64,000 nucleotides of DNA from Heligmosomoides polygyrus polygyrus (Eukaryota; Nematoda; Chromadorea; Rhabditida; Heligmosomidae): assembly GCA_947396885.1 (NCBI GenBank), contig OX377201.1, positions 27,319,923 through 27,383,922 on the forward strand. Direction: 5' to 3'. Under the pieces are notes generated by a model. That model did no database searches. It saw only the letters and a program-made list of their open reading frames with translations, and had not been told where the DNA came from. This document shows positions 53,906 to 64,000 of the stretch, piece by piece. Every line of letters starts with the position of its first letter. Positions within the stretch are counted from its first letter, which is position 1. Made by a program: the position numbers and the translations under genes.

Positions 53906-55340
53906 GAACAACCGGAAGAAATTCGGGGGGCCCTGATATGCGCTGGAGTAAAGCGGCGCAATACAGGCAACGTCCTTCACTAACTTTTATTTTTCTTGAT
54001 TGCTGCGTTGGTCCGCAATCGCATCCACGCGACTGGAGTATGAAGACCTGACGGCAGTCTGGACCTACGATTTCACGGCTCAAATTTCCAAAGTCAGCTC
54101 TGAAACAGTTGCCTACATCCTCACAGTTAGATCACCAAATTCCTTCTCCAATAGCCATTTCTTTCTGTCTTAATGAATCTGGACGCGCTAAAATAACTGA
54201 GTCGTGGCAGCAAAATAGGTTCCTGCAGTCAATTCTAAGAGCACTAGACGTTGTAAACGATTTGAAAAAATATTTTTGAATTTGGTTCTCAACCTGCGTT
54301 TTATAAATAAATGAAAATAGTATACGTGTGACAGCACATACCACATAGGCGCTGTGTCTGCGTAGCCAGTGTGCTTTTTCGTGCCGCTCAGCTCGCCACT
54401 CCCCTACCCGGTCTCTGAAAACCCCCTTAAGCACGTCTAGAATCGACTCCTCATTCATGATGTCTAGACGGCAACCGCTTGCATGTAATAAGCATCGAAG
54501 CGGTTTATGGCCTGCTGAACGCGTCATCCTGTTCGGACTCATTCTTCCACACCGCGATTCCTTTCACGACGCTCGTTGTCCGTCCGTATCAGGGATTCGC
54601 GCTACGCAGCGCCCACTGCTCGTTACATTGTTCAGTACTGCTGCGTACAGCTGTGCAGCTGTAAGGGTTTTCTATCAAAGTCCTCTCTTCACACTATCGC
54701 AGATTCCTACGCATCCAAGATTTTTCTTCTGTGCTAACCGGTCTTGACAAGCTCCTTCACTGAGTGATGAAAATTTTCGATCTTTTCTCCGGACTTTCGA
54801 GCATGGCTGGCAGTTCATAAGCAAAGGAATGGTCCCTTAGAGGCACTCACCTCATAATCTTTCCCACTTTTTCTTTTTTCATTACAAAATAATCTGCTGA
54901 ACATTTTCATAACAACTCCTATGTATCTGTGAAAGAAGGCCTCGTCTCCTCGCCATTTTCATGGTTTCAGTGCCTTTGCTTCTATGCCTGTGGTAACTAT
55001 GCCCTTCATAGTTCTGTCTTCCGCGAATGGGTAGCTCACTAACGTAGCTATAACAGATGTCTTTGATGGATATTGTGTTGCACTTGAAACATTCCTTTTC
55101 TTTTCATATACGGCAGGAATAAGACAGAATCCCCTTCAACCTTGATTTTAGAACAAGGAGAGGAGATAGAAGCCAGAAAAGTTCCGTTCATCTCCATCGA
55201 CTGCCAGAGTAGCCTAATTTGCCACTGACACTTGAAAAACAGAAAAACAAAGCAAGACATTTCTCAACTCAGTTTCCATAAGTTTAGGGGGGTGGTATCG
55301 AGATTGTAGACTGCTACAACGACGTTTTGTAGCGATTAAA
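53906..55340. other. Unclassified DNA; candidate exon-like ORF at 54132-54542 (minus)
   Basis: The minus frame 54542-54132 (136 codons) has an exon-like core (IMNEESILDVLKGVFRDRVG then EWRAERHEKAHWLRRHSAYV), followed by a possible splice donor (gtatgtgc) at about 54350. No known domain. Nothing else recognised in this 1.4 kb. Confidence 0.3.
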
Positions 55341-55344
55341 ATTC

Positions 55345-55413
55345 TAGCGCCAGTCTGGACTCGAACCCGGACCTCCTTCTGACCGGGTGGGAATGCTCTA
55401 CGCCATCAACACC
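55345..55413 (-). repeat. SINE-2 / tRNA-like sequence (minus)
   Basis: Minus strand: gatggcgtagagcattccca, cccggtcagaaggaggtccg, ggttcgagtccagactggcg then ct. A and B boxes are tRNA-like; the acceptor 5' side does not pair with actggcg. Faces the next copy, 65 bp away, in the opposite direction. Confidence 0.6.
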
Positions 55414-55444
55414 TGTCAACTACAGCTCCCACAAAAACACCAAC

Positions 55445-55607
55445 GCATCAGAGAGCTTTAACACATTTGCTTAAGCCTGGAGCGGCTGGTAGAGGTGTAA
55501 GGCGAACATCGCTGCCCGGAAAGCAGAAGATGCGGGTTCGAGTCCCGCCTGGCGCAAGAGTTTTGATCGCACAAAACATCCTGTAAGAACATATAGCATC
55601 AGAGAGC
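55445..55607 (+). mobile_element. SINE-2 copy with 12-bp TSD
   Basis: Perfect direct repeats gcatcagagagc at 55445-55456 and 55596-55607 bracket a 139-bp insert. The insert has a tRNA-like part (about 55478-55556) with a perfect T arm (gcgggttcgagtcccgc) and ends ctggcgcaag plus ~40 bp of tail. This shows that the tRNA-like family moves as retroposons. Confidence 0.8.
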
Positions 55608-56339
55608 GTTCCAGTTTCGGCCAATTTCGAGGGTTCAAGTCTGCTTCGGCTCTCCTCCGAAGCCTATATGCGCGAAAAGCACGAAGCTCATCAACTGATT
55701 GACCCACCTAATTTTTGACGAGCTAGCATAAACAACGATGGAAATGATCAGTCTTTGCTCTTTAAACACTAGGTCTTCTGTGATAGCTAGAACAAATTAA
55801 GCCACGGACCAAGGATTTGTTCGCTTCCTCTGCGTTGTGGCTGCCATCGAGATGCATCTCCGTATAGCCTCACCACCCCTCGCGGAAACCCGTTGTTGCT
55901 AGTGGTTCCGCTACAGGCGGCCTTGCGTACTAGGATAGACCTCCAATGTTTATCCTTGGTGGTCGCCGTCCGGCCATACCTGTTCTGCCTCATACGAGCC
56001 GGCTTCTTCCAAGCGACCTCACCCAACTGTGGTTTCTGTCTGAAGCCTTGAAACGCTTGTTTACGCTGGCTGCAGCTCTACGCCGTCTCCTCTCGTCAGC
56101 GTCTGCAGACGTCGAGAGAGCCGTTTCCTATTCCGAGAACTAGACTATTACAGCTGACCGCTTTCGCCGGTGTGGATCTCCTTTGTTAGACTGCGGTCGC
56201 CCAAACTTTGCATAAATTGTGACCAGTGACCGGAATGCTCCAACCCAGTGGGTCGCTTACTCCTCTACTTAAGAAACAATTTCTATTCCTCAGCTCTGCA
56301 CCACTCTTCAGCCCTGCATTTGTTCAGCCTACCGTTCCC
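55608..56339. other. Unclassified DNA; ORF at 55787-56026 (minus)
   Basis: A 79-codon minus frame (contains WRSILVRKAACSGTTSNNGF) has no known match. Nothing else recognised. Confidence 0.3.
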
Positions 56340-57180
56340 ATTCTGAAATAGACATTTTTATTTTAAACTCTCAGGAATATCTTTTATTTTAAACTTGCCG
56401 TTTTTCCTTTCTAAACAGAACGCTTTTCGAGCAAAAGTAATCACATCTTAAGTCAAAATAGACAATTTATAATAAAGGCAAAATAATCCTTTATTTTAAG
56501 AAGACTTGTGAGAATAAAAACTTTTAAACAGCTTATCTTAAGATGGAAAGTGTACACCTTTCGAAAGAGTTCCAGTTCCTATTCCATGTACCATTCCGTT
56601 TGTTTTGCCAAGGCAGTGCCTTAATTCATTCTAAAGTGCTGCGATACGAAAAACCGCTCATGTGAAGAGATTGTGCCGTGCAGTCGGCGAGATCACTGCA
56701 AGGTTAATTTGATCGAAAGTGTAAATACGGTTTGCCTGAAAATGTGCAGCAGAGAATGGCGGCTTTCTTTTACTGTGATTGCTTTTGCTGCTCCTATATT
56801 TAGGCGCATGTAAACGGCAATTGTGTACACTATCACTCCAAAAACAACGCAAAACAACGGCACAATGCCTCTCTCTAAAACACCACACCGAATTCATTGT
56901 GCTCCAGCACGTGGATTAACCTAACCAAACTGTTTTAAGGACACATGATAAGAATTTCATGCTATTTCAATAGTGTAGTTATTTTTCTTGAGACTCTGCA
57001 AAAGTGAAATTTTAATCAAATTTTCCTTTCTAAAGAAAAATTTGGCTCGGTTAGATAATGCCTATTCAAACTTTAGATGCGTCCGACTTTGTCTGCAAAA
57101 TGTCCATTTCATTTCTAAATGTACCCGGCATAAAATGAAAGGTGTCCAGTTTTAAGTGAGCATGGTATAAACTGCTAATA
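56340..57180. repeat. AT-rich repeats, possibly family D
   Basis: Repeated tttattttaa / aaaataa motifs (56370-56530) and gaaaggtgtccagttttaag at 57140, related to gtgtcca motifs at 14.7 and 33.3 kb. Ends not defined; no coding signal. Confidence 0.35.
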
Positions 57181-57424
57181 TCCTATGAGAGTTTGAGAAC
57201 TAAGCACCAGGTACATAAGTTGTGCTTTGTGTCAAAGAGGTGGTCTTCACCAAACACGCCGTTCTCGTCGTTCTTTTCTCTTACCTTTTTGTCACGGTAT
57301 TACCGTCTTAAGTACTCGCCTTTTGAAACTGCGTTCACAGTTCTGTGTGACCGCTTTTGAGGCACCCTCTAGCTTCTGCTCCAGTCCCTGTTAGACACTG
57401 ATTGCTGCTTCTGTCAACTAAGGT

Positions 57425-57765
57425 ATTACCTGTATCATCTCTCATCCCGTTGATCATCGCCTTGCTCGAGCGGGCGCCAGTAGCATCTCCATTGCTCTCT
57501 GTCGTGTGCCAAAGTGCTCCAATGGATCCTCCTTGCTCGAGAGACTCGAAGAGCTTCATATCGTTCGTTCAGGGATTTCGCGAAGTCCGACCAACTCATA
57601 AATGGGCATCCTGATGTTGTCTTGCCGTCGTGCGGAATCCAATCGGTAACAGCTCTCGTCCAGCGATTGTTTGCGAAGTGCACTAAGTGGCCGGCCCATC
57701 TAGTAAGACTTGACGACTTGGCTTATGCGACAGCGTCTCTGATCTTCGAGCGTTGATGAAACTCG
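57425..57765 (-). mobile_element. RTE-2 3'-end fragment
   Basis: Minus strand: HFANNRWTRAVTDWIPHD, FAKSLNERYEALRVSRARRI and HWSTLAHDREQWRCYWRPLE, then the 3' tail (plus strand attacctgtatcatctctca). It gives the uninterrupted form of the sites used by the insertions at 16.1 and 48.76 kb. Confidence 0.9.
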
Positions 57766-58029
57766 GAACTATTCATTCGTTATGTCTTAAGGGTCATCCC
57801 ATCGCCAAGTAGTTGTGGGGGGACAACACTAGTAGGAGGTGCCATCAGCAGCACACTCTGACAAAGTAACTTAAAACCTGTAAAGTTATGTTTTTGAACG
57901 GTTCGCTTGGCCACCCATATCTCCGCAAGTCCTACTGCAATAACACGTCTTCAGTTTCTTCTCAGACAAGATATGTAGAGGTGTTACAACTTTAAGCCAA
58001 TATATAAAATGATTTGTTTTGTTGATATT
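57766..58029. other. Unclassified DNA
   Basis: No signal recognised. Confidence 0.3.
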
Positions 58030-58265
58030 AAGACTAGTGGTCGCGCGATCGAAAGAGGCGCCCATTGTCTCGTATTCAAGGTTCTTGGTTTGGGTACAAC
58101 CAAGTCAACCAAACCTACCATCACGAGATCAGAGTGATCTGGTACCAGCCCTGTTTGGAAGGATTGAAACACTGAGTTGTTCATCTGTTGGTCATCGCAA
58201 GCAATTATACAGGAGACATGCAATTTCAAATTGCCTCCGCAATGTTCGTGGCGCAACCTGTAAAT
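58030..58265 (+). mobile_element. SINE-1 copy, diverged
   Basis: gtggtcgcgcgatcgaaaga, caaggttcttggtttgggta, aaccaaacctaccatcacga, tctggtaccagccctgtttg and caatttcaaattgcctccgc in SINE-1 order; the B box is damaged (ggtttgggt). Confidence 0.82.
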
Positions 58266-58680
58266 GGATTGACTAATGGCAACCTGTATACATTATTATG
58301 TTCCAAAACCCCTTGTGCTTCACCATCGGAATGCCACGAGTCCTGCATCCCTTTTAAACGCACTCGAGGTTGACTTGACGAGCTATGACCACATGATCAC
58401 GCTGTTGCACTTTGAACGCACTCCACCTCCCGTGGCGTAGAAGTTCAGACATCACTCACAGCAGGTGCTACAATGACCTTCTGTGTTGTGAGAGAGTGCT
58501 TCATTCTCTCCGACCTTTCCTTTTGTTGAACTCTGCTGCCCTACGTTCGTCACACATCATCAGGGACCAGGTGTGCCCCTCTTCTACGACTAGTTCCTTC
58601 TGAGCAAGTTTTCAACACGTTCCTAATCCCAGGTACCTAGTCGTTTTACATACAGGGCTAGCTAACTGACTTTTAGGTTC
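58266..58680. other. Unclassified DNA
   Basis: No signal recognised. Confidence 0.3.
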
Positions 58681-58772
<92 letters not shown>

Positions 58773-58773
58773 T
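58681..58773. repeat. (ATT)n microsatellite
   Basis: About 29 uninterrupted trinucleotide units from about 58686 to 58772. No element end was recognised next to it. Confidence 0.97.
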
Positions 58774-59456
58774 TACACGGCTCCATATGAAAGAACAATG
58801 CAGCCAGAAACTGTATCAAATGACATTCATCATATAATTCGAACCTGCTCTATTAACAAATAATGCCGAATTGAAGATTTTGTAGTATTTAATAAATGGT
58901 TATGTCTTCTGCGGTTTTAGATAGTCTCACCATGAAGAAGTCACGTTCATCGAGTCCACAGAAACAATGGAGAATTTTGTGAACCATTACGAGATCGTAT
59001 ATCTCCCGTCTCTATGAAAATGTCTGTAGTCGAAGGTGTTTATTTTTTACATCACTTTTGGGAATAGTATGGTGATCAAACCCACAAAAATAAATAGCTT
59101 AGTGTTTCCTGATAGATAGTTTCTTAGTGAAGCTGTTTTGGACTTTCTCAAGTCCAAGTAACCTTTTTCTAGCTGGAGAAGAATAATGCTGTTCCACACT
59201 CAATATTTTACCTAGTAACATCATACCATTTATTTTTTTGCCTATTTTTTATCCATTACGTTTTTAGACTACCTGGTGTATTATTTTGTTTTATTCTCCT
59301 AGTTATTGTTGATCAATATGCGGAAGCGGTAGCATTACCTATGTCCGACTTCATAATCTTCTCATTGGGAAAACTGCCCCTTAGAACTACACTTGCAGTG
59401 GAAGGAGGACGGAGTTCAGTATTAGTCAATCCTTTTGCGGACTGCGCCACACTTTC
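58774..59456. other. Unclassified DNA
   Basis: No signal recognised. Confidence 0.3.
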
Positions 59457-59605
59457 TGCATCTTCTGAATATCATGAGAGCAATTTGATTGCGTGTGTGG
59501 CCCACTCAAGGATTTGGTCTGACCAGCCGATTAACAAATCAAACTTTTGCTCTTTCGCTCTGGTACCAATTCATCGGCAACGGAGGGACACAAAGCTTGG
59601 ACCGA
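59457..59605 (-). mobile_element. SINE-1 copy (minus), strongly diverged
   Basis: gcatcttctgaatatcatga, gcaatttgattgcgtgtgtg then gcc, accagccgattaacaaatca and tctggtaccaattcatcggc in minus-strand SINE-1 order. The tRNA-like head is absent or decayed. Confidence 0.65.
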
Positions 59606-60390
59606 TTGAGTAGGACCAGAACGTGTGTCAAAAATTGACTTACGCCCCGAGTCACCTAAGCACAGCTCAGTTCACCCATTGCTTTTCGCTTATCGACCAA
59701 TATTACTGGTGGTCCACTGACTAATCACGGACACGTACACGCCGTTCAGCAGAAGAGACCTCAATCTCAGCCTCATATCTCACTGAAGAACGGCGATCAC
59801 TTTGCCCTTTCGAACTCGTTACGTCCAGCCATTATGCAGCCAGTCATCGCTTTTTAGATCTTCCAGGTGTGACAAGAGGGATCTGACGAGATCCGGCCGC
59901 ATCGAACGCCTCTCTTCAGATCTGGTCTTTGCTTTTCAATTCATAGAACAGGAAGCGAATATCGAGAAATTTTGATGGGCGGTCGAGAAGCCGACACCGG
60001 TTCCTCTTGACGGCGGCGACGGCGACAGCTTGCCGCGACTGACGACAGCGATTTCGCCGAACACATCCCTTGCAGTGTTCCTATTGTTTCGCGGTGCCGC
60101 CCGTCCGATTCGGAAACGCTTCGCGCACGCCCAATTCTGGGAGTTCCCCATTCCATGAATGGTCCTAGAAGCCAGTTATGGAACGACTGACAGCCTATTT
60201 TTCCGCTAGCAGGTGTCAGTTCAGAACGCGACTTTAGTGTTTCTGAGCTCCACTGACTGGGTCAACAACTGGCTCAACAAGTTTTTGGGAGTGGCTCTGC
60301 CAATGTCGTGAGCGCTCTTTCTCATTCATCTGGTCGGATTTGTTTCACTACTGTGGTTACTAAAGTTCATCCATTTGAATATTTTCCGTC
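59606..60390. other. Unclassified DNA; GC-rich part near 59985-60140
   Basis: Two overlapping minus frames of 71 codons (60151-59936 and 60156-59941) lie in a GC-rich patch; neither has known similarity. Confidence 0.3.
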
Positions 60391-60690
60391 TATACTATGC
60401 AGCTATGCATGTAGTGCAGTCGGAGATGCCGGCATTCGCGTGGACCCGATACCAGGCTCCTGGTTCGGATTTCCCGTCCAGGCCAACAAAGCCTTCTATT
60501 CGGTGAATTGGTACCAGCCTTTTCTGGGAAGGATAAAGCACAGACTATCATGGGCTGATCTCCACAAGTCATTGTATGACCAAATACGCATTCAGATCGC
60601 CTGCCCGACATCCGGAAAAGTGGAATGCGTGGCGCATCCAAAAAAGAGATTGAGTGACGTCGTCCTTCCTCCTTTTGTCCTTTATACTAT
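60391..60690 (+). mobile_element. SINE-1 copy, near full length
   Basis: catgtagtgcagtcggagat, gataccaggctcctggttcg, gaattggtaccagccttttc, tgggaaggataaagcacaga, tgaccaaatacgcattcaga and tggaatgcgtggcgcatcca, then a C/T-rich tail. Flanks tatactatgcag (60391) and tatactatcaag (about 60685) look like a diverged ~12-bp target duplication. Confidence 0.9.
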
Positions 60691-61204
60691 CAAGACCTCC
60701 TGCAATAATTGGCTTTAAGCCCTCCGCACACTTTTGCGGCAGAAGAAACAGCTGACGAGAAGCATGAAAATGACCAAACTCCTACATTCCTCGACATTCC
60801 AATTTTATCTACAGCAGTGGCACTGTCGTCTTCAAGCAAGATTCAGTCGCTTTAAGACAGTATTGCAGCCTTTCTATAGTCTTTCCTCTTCTCTAACCTT
60901 CTTCTATATCCTCCACAGTTTTTCCAATGGTGTTTCTGGGTAGGTGGGCTGCTTCTTCGTGTGTTATTTTAATGTCCGAATAACCTATTCGAAAGGTTAT
61001 TCAAATGATTTTTATTCAGATTTAAATAGTCCACTATACAAAAAGTTGCGTTTCTTGAGCGCGGTCAATTTTGAGTCTTCACAAAATCCAAAGTCTTCCG
61101 ATTAAAATACTTCAAAAATTTTCAGAAAGTCATAATTATTAAAGTAATAAACGGTGCCATTCAAATTCTCATTGCAGATTTTTACATCAACATATATTTT
61201 ATGG
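60691..61204. other. Unclassified DNA
   Basis: agccctccgcacacttttgc at 60719 resembles the ends of the GC-rich MITEs at 16.1 and 42.4 kb, but no mate was found. Otherwise nothing recognised. Confidence 0.3.
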
Positions 61205-61595
61205 TTTATGTTCATGTTTATTTAAGCCAACAAGCAAGCAACAAAGATGACAAGCAAAACACGTAACAAAACAGTGGTTGGCTGTACAACAAGAAATGAA
61301 AGGAATGATATGAAGGTTTATGTTATACCAGAAACAAATCTGTTAGCTGAGAAAAACCCAAGATTTAAATTCATTCCTCGTCAATGTTTAGTCATTGATT
61401 CCGTAGAAGTCATTTCCATAAAAATAATGAGAAGATATCCTTCTTCCTCATACTTAGGTTACCTACAATTAGACTGTGTGCGAAGGTACTGTTGGAGGGC
61501 AAGAAAGAGCGTTTTTGCACAACCAGCCAAGTTATAGCGTGGTGTGTATGAAATTCGAAAATTTCATACCACTCTCGAGCAACACTCTTGGCAAG
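61205..61595 (-). repeat. Dispersed repeat B copy
   Basis: tgtttatttaagccaacaag, gatttaaattcattcctcg, then at the far end cagccaagttatagcgtggt followed by gtgtatgaaattcg, the same order and spacing type as at 36.2-36.7 kb. Confidence 0.7.
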
Positions 61596-61783
61596 TCACA
61601 CCTAAGCGTAAGGATATAGCCTTTCGAACTTAGGCGAGGCTGTGCTTCATTCAGTGACAGCTTTAGTCGCTTCTATAACTTTAGACTGGTTGACCATAAA
61701 AACCGCAACTATTGGTAGACTGATAGAAGTTAATTGAATGTTTTTGGTCAATGTATTACGGTCAATGTATTATAATGTATGGT

Positions 61784-62099
61784 TATGTCCTAGTGGGCGC
61801 GTGTAGCGCAGTCGGAGGAGGCGCGACTGTCGCGTGCACCCGATACCAGGTTCCTGGTTCGGATTTCCCGCCCAGGTCAGCCAAGCCTTCCATCCCTCCG
61901 GGGTCGGTTAATTGGTACCAGACTTGTCTGGGAAGGATAAAGCGCTGACTTGTTCATCGGCTGGCCACCGCAAGTCATTGTATGGCCAAATACGCATTCA
62001 TGTCGCCTCCACGACATCCCGTAGAAGTAGAATGCGCTGGCGCATCCCAGAAGGGATTGAGTAACGCCGTCCTTTATCCTTTATCCTTTATGTCCTAGT
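61784..62099 (+). mobile_element. SINE-1 reference copy, full length with perfect 11-bp TSD
   Basis: The element 61795-62088 (294 bp) is flanked by tatgtcctagt at 61784-61794 and 62089-62099. Head gggcgcgtgtagcgcagtcg with A box TAGCGCAGTCGG; B box ggttcggatttcc; the first gggcg can pair with cgccc after the B box, completing a tRNA-like outline. The body runs through gccaagccttccatccctcc, gggaaggataaagcgctgac, ggccaaatacgcattcatgt and tagaatgcgctggcgcatcc, and ends with (TCCTTTA)n. It is the best preserved copy and serves as the family reference. Confidence 0.95.
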
Positions 62100-62669
62100 A
62101 GTCTATTTGATAGGTAATCAGTAATTTTCGTTTGAATTTGAATGCTTGAATTCAAATATTCAAGTAGTTGCGTTTTTCGAATAATTCGAACTTGAGTTGC
62201 CGATACCCTTTTGCATTCCAAGCCATTCGAATAATCGAAAATTTCTGAGATCATAACTATACAGCGTTTGCACTCAAATCGTTCTTTAGTGTTTTTGTTT
62301 CGTACCGTATTCGCTTAAAAATATCGGCTGAAGAGTCAAAACTTGTTTTGTGTTTTTATCAAGTAAATGAGACCGTACCAGCAAGCTTCACAGCCAGCAG
62401 TCTGAGAGAGCTACGCTCTCACTTTTTCTCGTGGTTCGTCAAACCTTACACCACAACGATCCAGACGGAATGGGGTGCGGTGGAGAAAGTCGTGACAGGT
62501 TATGTGACAATCAAGCGTAATGGAATCTCCCACGACACTTGTCTTACCAGATCCTAACCCAGTCATGTGTTAGTTAGGCAAAGTACATTGGTATTACCAT
62601 TACTAACCTTCAAAGGTACGGGTATCTAACAGTGCTGCAACACGTTTTGGGAATCGCCAGAGGAAGATA
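62100..62669. other. Unclassified DNA
   Basis: No signal recognised apart from short ttcgaata / ttcaagtt AT-rich repeats near 62110-62240. Confidence 0.3.
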
Positions 62670-62721
62670 ATTCGATGATGATGTCATCGACGAGTTAGCG
62701 TCGATGACATCATCATCGAAT
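62670..62721. repeat. 22-bp perfect hairpin with 8-nt loop (miRNA-size)
   Basis: The arm attcgatgatgatgtcatcg then ac (62670-62691) is the exact reverse complement of 62700-62721; the loop is gagttagc. Weaker pairing continues outward (ggaa with ttcc). The size fits a small hairpin RNA, but perfect pairing also fits a foldback repeat. Confidence 0.9.
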
Positions 62722-64000
62722 AATTATTCCTTCAAATGCTTGAGTAAACTACCAACTCGCCAAAGACTGCCCTGAGGCCGTCTGCTAGAATAGTACATTC
62801 ATACACGTTTCCCTCTCTATGCACCTTGAACTGCGCCCTTTTCTCTACCTCTGCTCATGGGAGTAATCTGCCGTGTTCGACCGAGGAGTCGCAGATTTGC
62901 CTCGAAGAGGCTATTTGGGTCAGAAGAGAGACGATCCTCCACTCGGTGTTAAGCCGACCGCGTCCTCCTAACGACGAGGGTCGGCGGTCGGTCAGATTCC
63001 CATCGTCAAAGGTGGATCCGCCGCTCATCGCGATCTTTCCAAATGCGCATTTCCCTACCCTACGGCGAGTTTAGCGACATGGGTGATTGACTCCTGGTCT
63101 TTCAGAAACCGACTCAATGGGTGGCGATTCTCGGCCCGACCCCCGGTGAGCGGTCGAGCTCGCCTCGACTAAACGTCTTGTTTCTGGCTGGAAACCTGCA
63201 GGCGGTCGAGTTTTGCTGCTTCTGGAGCAAGGGCAGCTAGCGAGCGGTCCAGTTCTTTATGGCGCCGCAAAGCACTACGCTTCACAATCCTTCCATCGTC
63301 CACTTAAACAACGGCTTTTCGTCACGGAAGACACAAAAGTGCTAAGGAATAGCTTGAATTATTTCGTTCGGAGCGGATCATAAAAGGTCATACATTCCAA
63401 AAATTAGATTGTAGTCACTTCGACTATAAAGCCTGCGTTGGCATACAAAGCTAGTGTCACTACCTTCTTCGTTTCTTGTGCACTAGCACTCCGTACATAC
63501 CGCTGATGTTTTCTTCACTAACAAAATATTTGAATAATATTTACAAAAAGTTCAAATAAAGATCCTTTTGAGGATTTTCTGACGAGGGATATTCTCTCAT
63601 ATGCTTTATCAATCTTTGCTACTCGAATTCAGATCTACGTCATAAAGGTATGTAGCATTCAGGCCGAAGTTTCATAGAACTAGCAATGACTGTGAACATC
63701 CTTTGTTCTAAGCTAAGGTGTTCACCTCTAAATTCACTTCAACAACGGTCATATCACAACAAACTGCAGTCTTTTAAACCTCGTTGCTTGTGTCAAACTC
63801 GAACATCTCTCTTCGTAAAACTTCGGCATAATAGGTTCTTGAGGTGTCATGCAACTTGCGAAACTGGGTTTTTATTATGCGTCTTCTTTATAACTGGTCT
63901 CTTCCATCACTTGTGCTTTCTTGTTTCGTTTCCTTTTTTCATTCATTCTTTCCTTCCATCCTTTTTTCAATTTTCCGTGTGTTCTTGTTTCTTCCGCATC
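62722..64000. other. Unclassified DNA; GC-rich block 62.85-63.25 kb
   Basis: The 62850-63250 block is GC-rich (gtcggcggtcggtcagattc, ctcggcccgacccccggtga) without recognised coding or rRNA identity. The rest is AT-rich with no signal. Confidence 0.3.

Noticed and set aside
62850..63250. Second rDNA fragment in the GC-rich block
   Set aside because: Composition resembles rRNA, but I could not align any conserved LSU or SSU block.
1..64000. CRISPR array, prophage or bacterial operon
   Set aside because: No regularly spaced short repeats with unique spacers and no bacterial gene order; all evidence points to a nematode nuclear genome.
1..64000. Spliced-leader RNA gene or telomeric TTAGGC array
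   Set aside because: I looked for the nematode SL1 leader and for tandem ttaggc and saw neither.

Overview
The window reads as nuclear DNA of a clade V (strongylid, probably hookworm-type) nematode. The main evidence is the ribosomal DNA at 6.5-11.2 kb, whose 18S, 5.8S and 5.8S/ITS2 boundary look like Strongylida; this is recognition from memory, not a database match. No ordinary single-copy protein gene could be recognised. Nearly every identifiable stretch is a transposable element, a relic of one, a tandem repeat or ribosomal DNA, and the large ORFs are transposon ORFs or open frames across satellites.

Layout. 1-4.2 kb: decayed minus-strand BEL/Pao LTR retrotransposon (gag, protease, RT, RNase H pieces in shifting frames), cut by the window edge. 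5.7-6.3 kb: 5'-truncated mariner. 6.5-11.24 kb: orphan rDNA segment (28S 3' tail, ~0.86 kb spacer, 18S, ITS1, 5.8S, ITS2, first ~0.9 kb of the next 28S) with changes at near-universal rRNA positions. 11.9-14.7 kb: 5'-truncated RTE-clade retrotransposon (RTE-1) bounded by a perfect 17-bp target-site duplication and ending in a (GAA)n tail. 16.0-17.0 kb: fragment of a second RTE family (RTE-2) split by a GC-rich hAT-like MITE. 19.6-20.95 kb: two adjacent satellites, a 155-bp minisatellite and a 108-bp repeat that keeps a 248-codon frame open. 21.2-22.66 kb: near-identical 726-bp tandem duplication. 24.8-30 kb: SINEs, a CR1-like LINE tail, an internally deleted mariner and foldback MITEs. 31.8-35.5 kb: another RTE-2 fragment and a decayed mariner. 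38.9-40.3 kb: foldback element with ~200-bp arms, one arm split by a MITE. 42.3-44.7 kb: nested palindromic MITEs followed by a non-autonomous hAT element with a perfect 8-bp duplication. 46.3 kb: perfect 47-bp hairpin. 48.7-52.2 kb: nearly intact RTE-2 (about 960 codons, one frameshift) whose 3' end is split by a 606-bp insertion. 53-64 kb: further SINEs, RTE-2 and LINE-type fragments, microsatellites and unclassified DNA.

The most informative novel features are two tRNA-derived SINE families. SINE-1 (~294 bp; copies near 18.8, 24.8, 28.8, 29.5, 41.2, 43.5, 45.9, 58.0, 59.5, 60.4 and 61.8 kb plus fragments) has tRNA-like A and B boxes, a TCCTTTA-repeat tail and perfect 11-bp duplications in two copies. 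SINE-2 is shorter and tRNA-like, with one copy inside a perfect 12-bp duplication. Nested insertions give a relative chronology: RTE-2 before the 16.1-kb MITE and the 49-kb insert; the hAT element at 43.2 kb before the SINE-1 inside it. Long stretches at 17-18.8, 22.7-24.8, 29.7-31.8, 47-48.7 and 62.7-64 kb showed nothing identifiable by eye.
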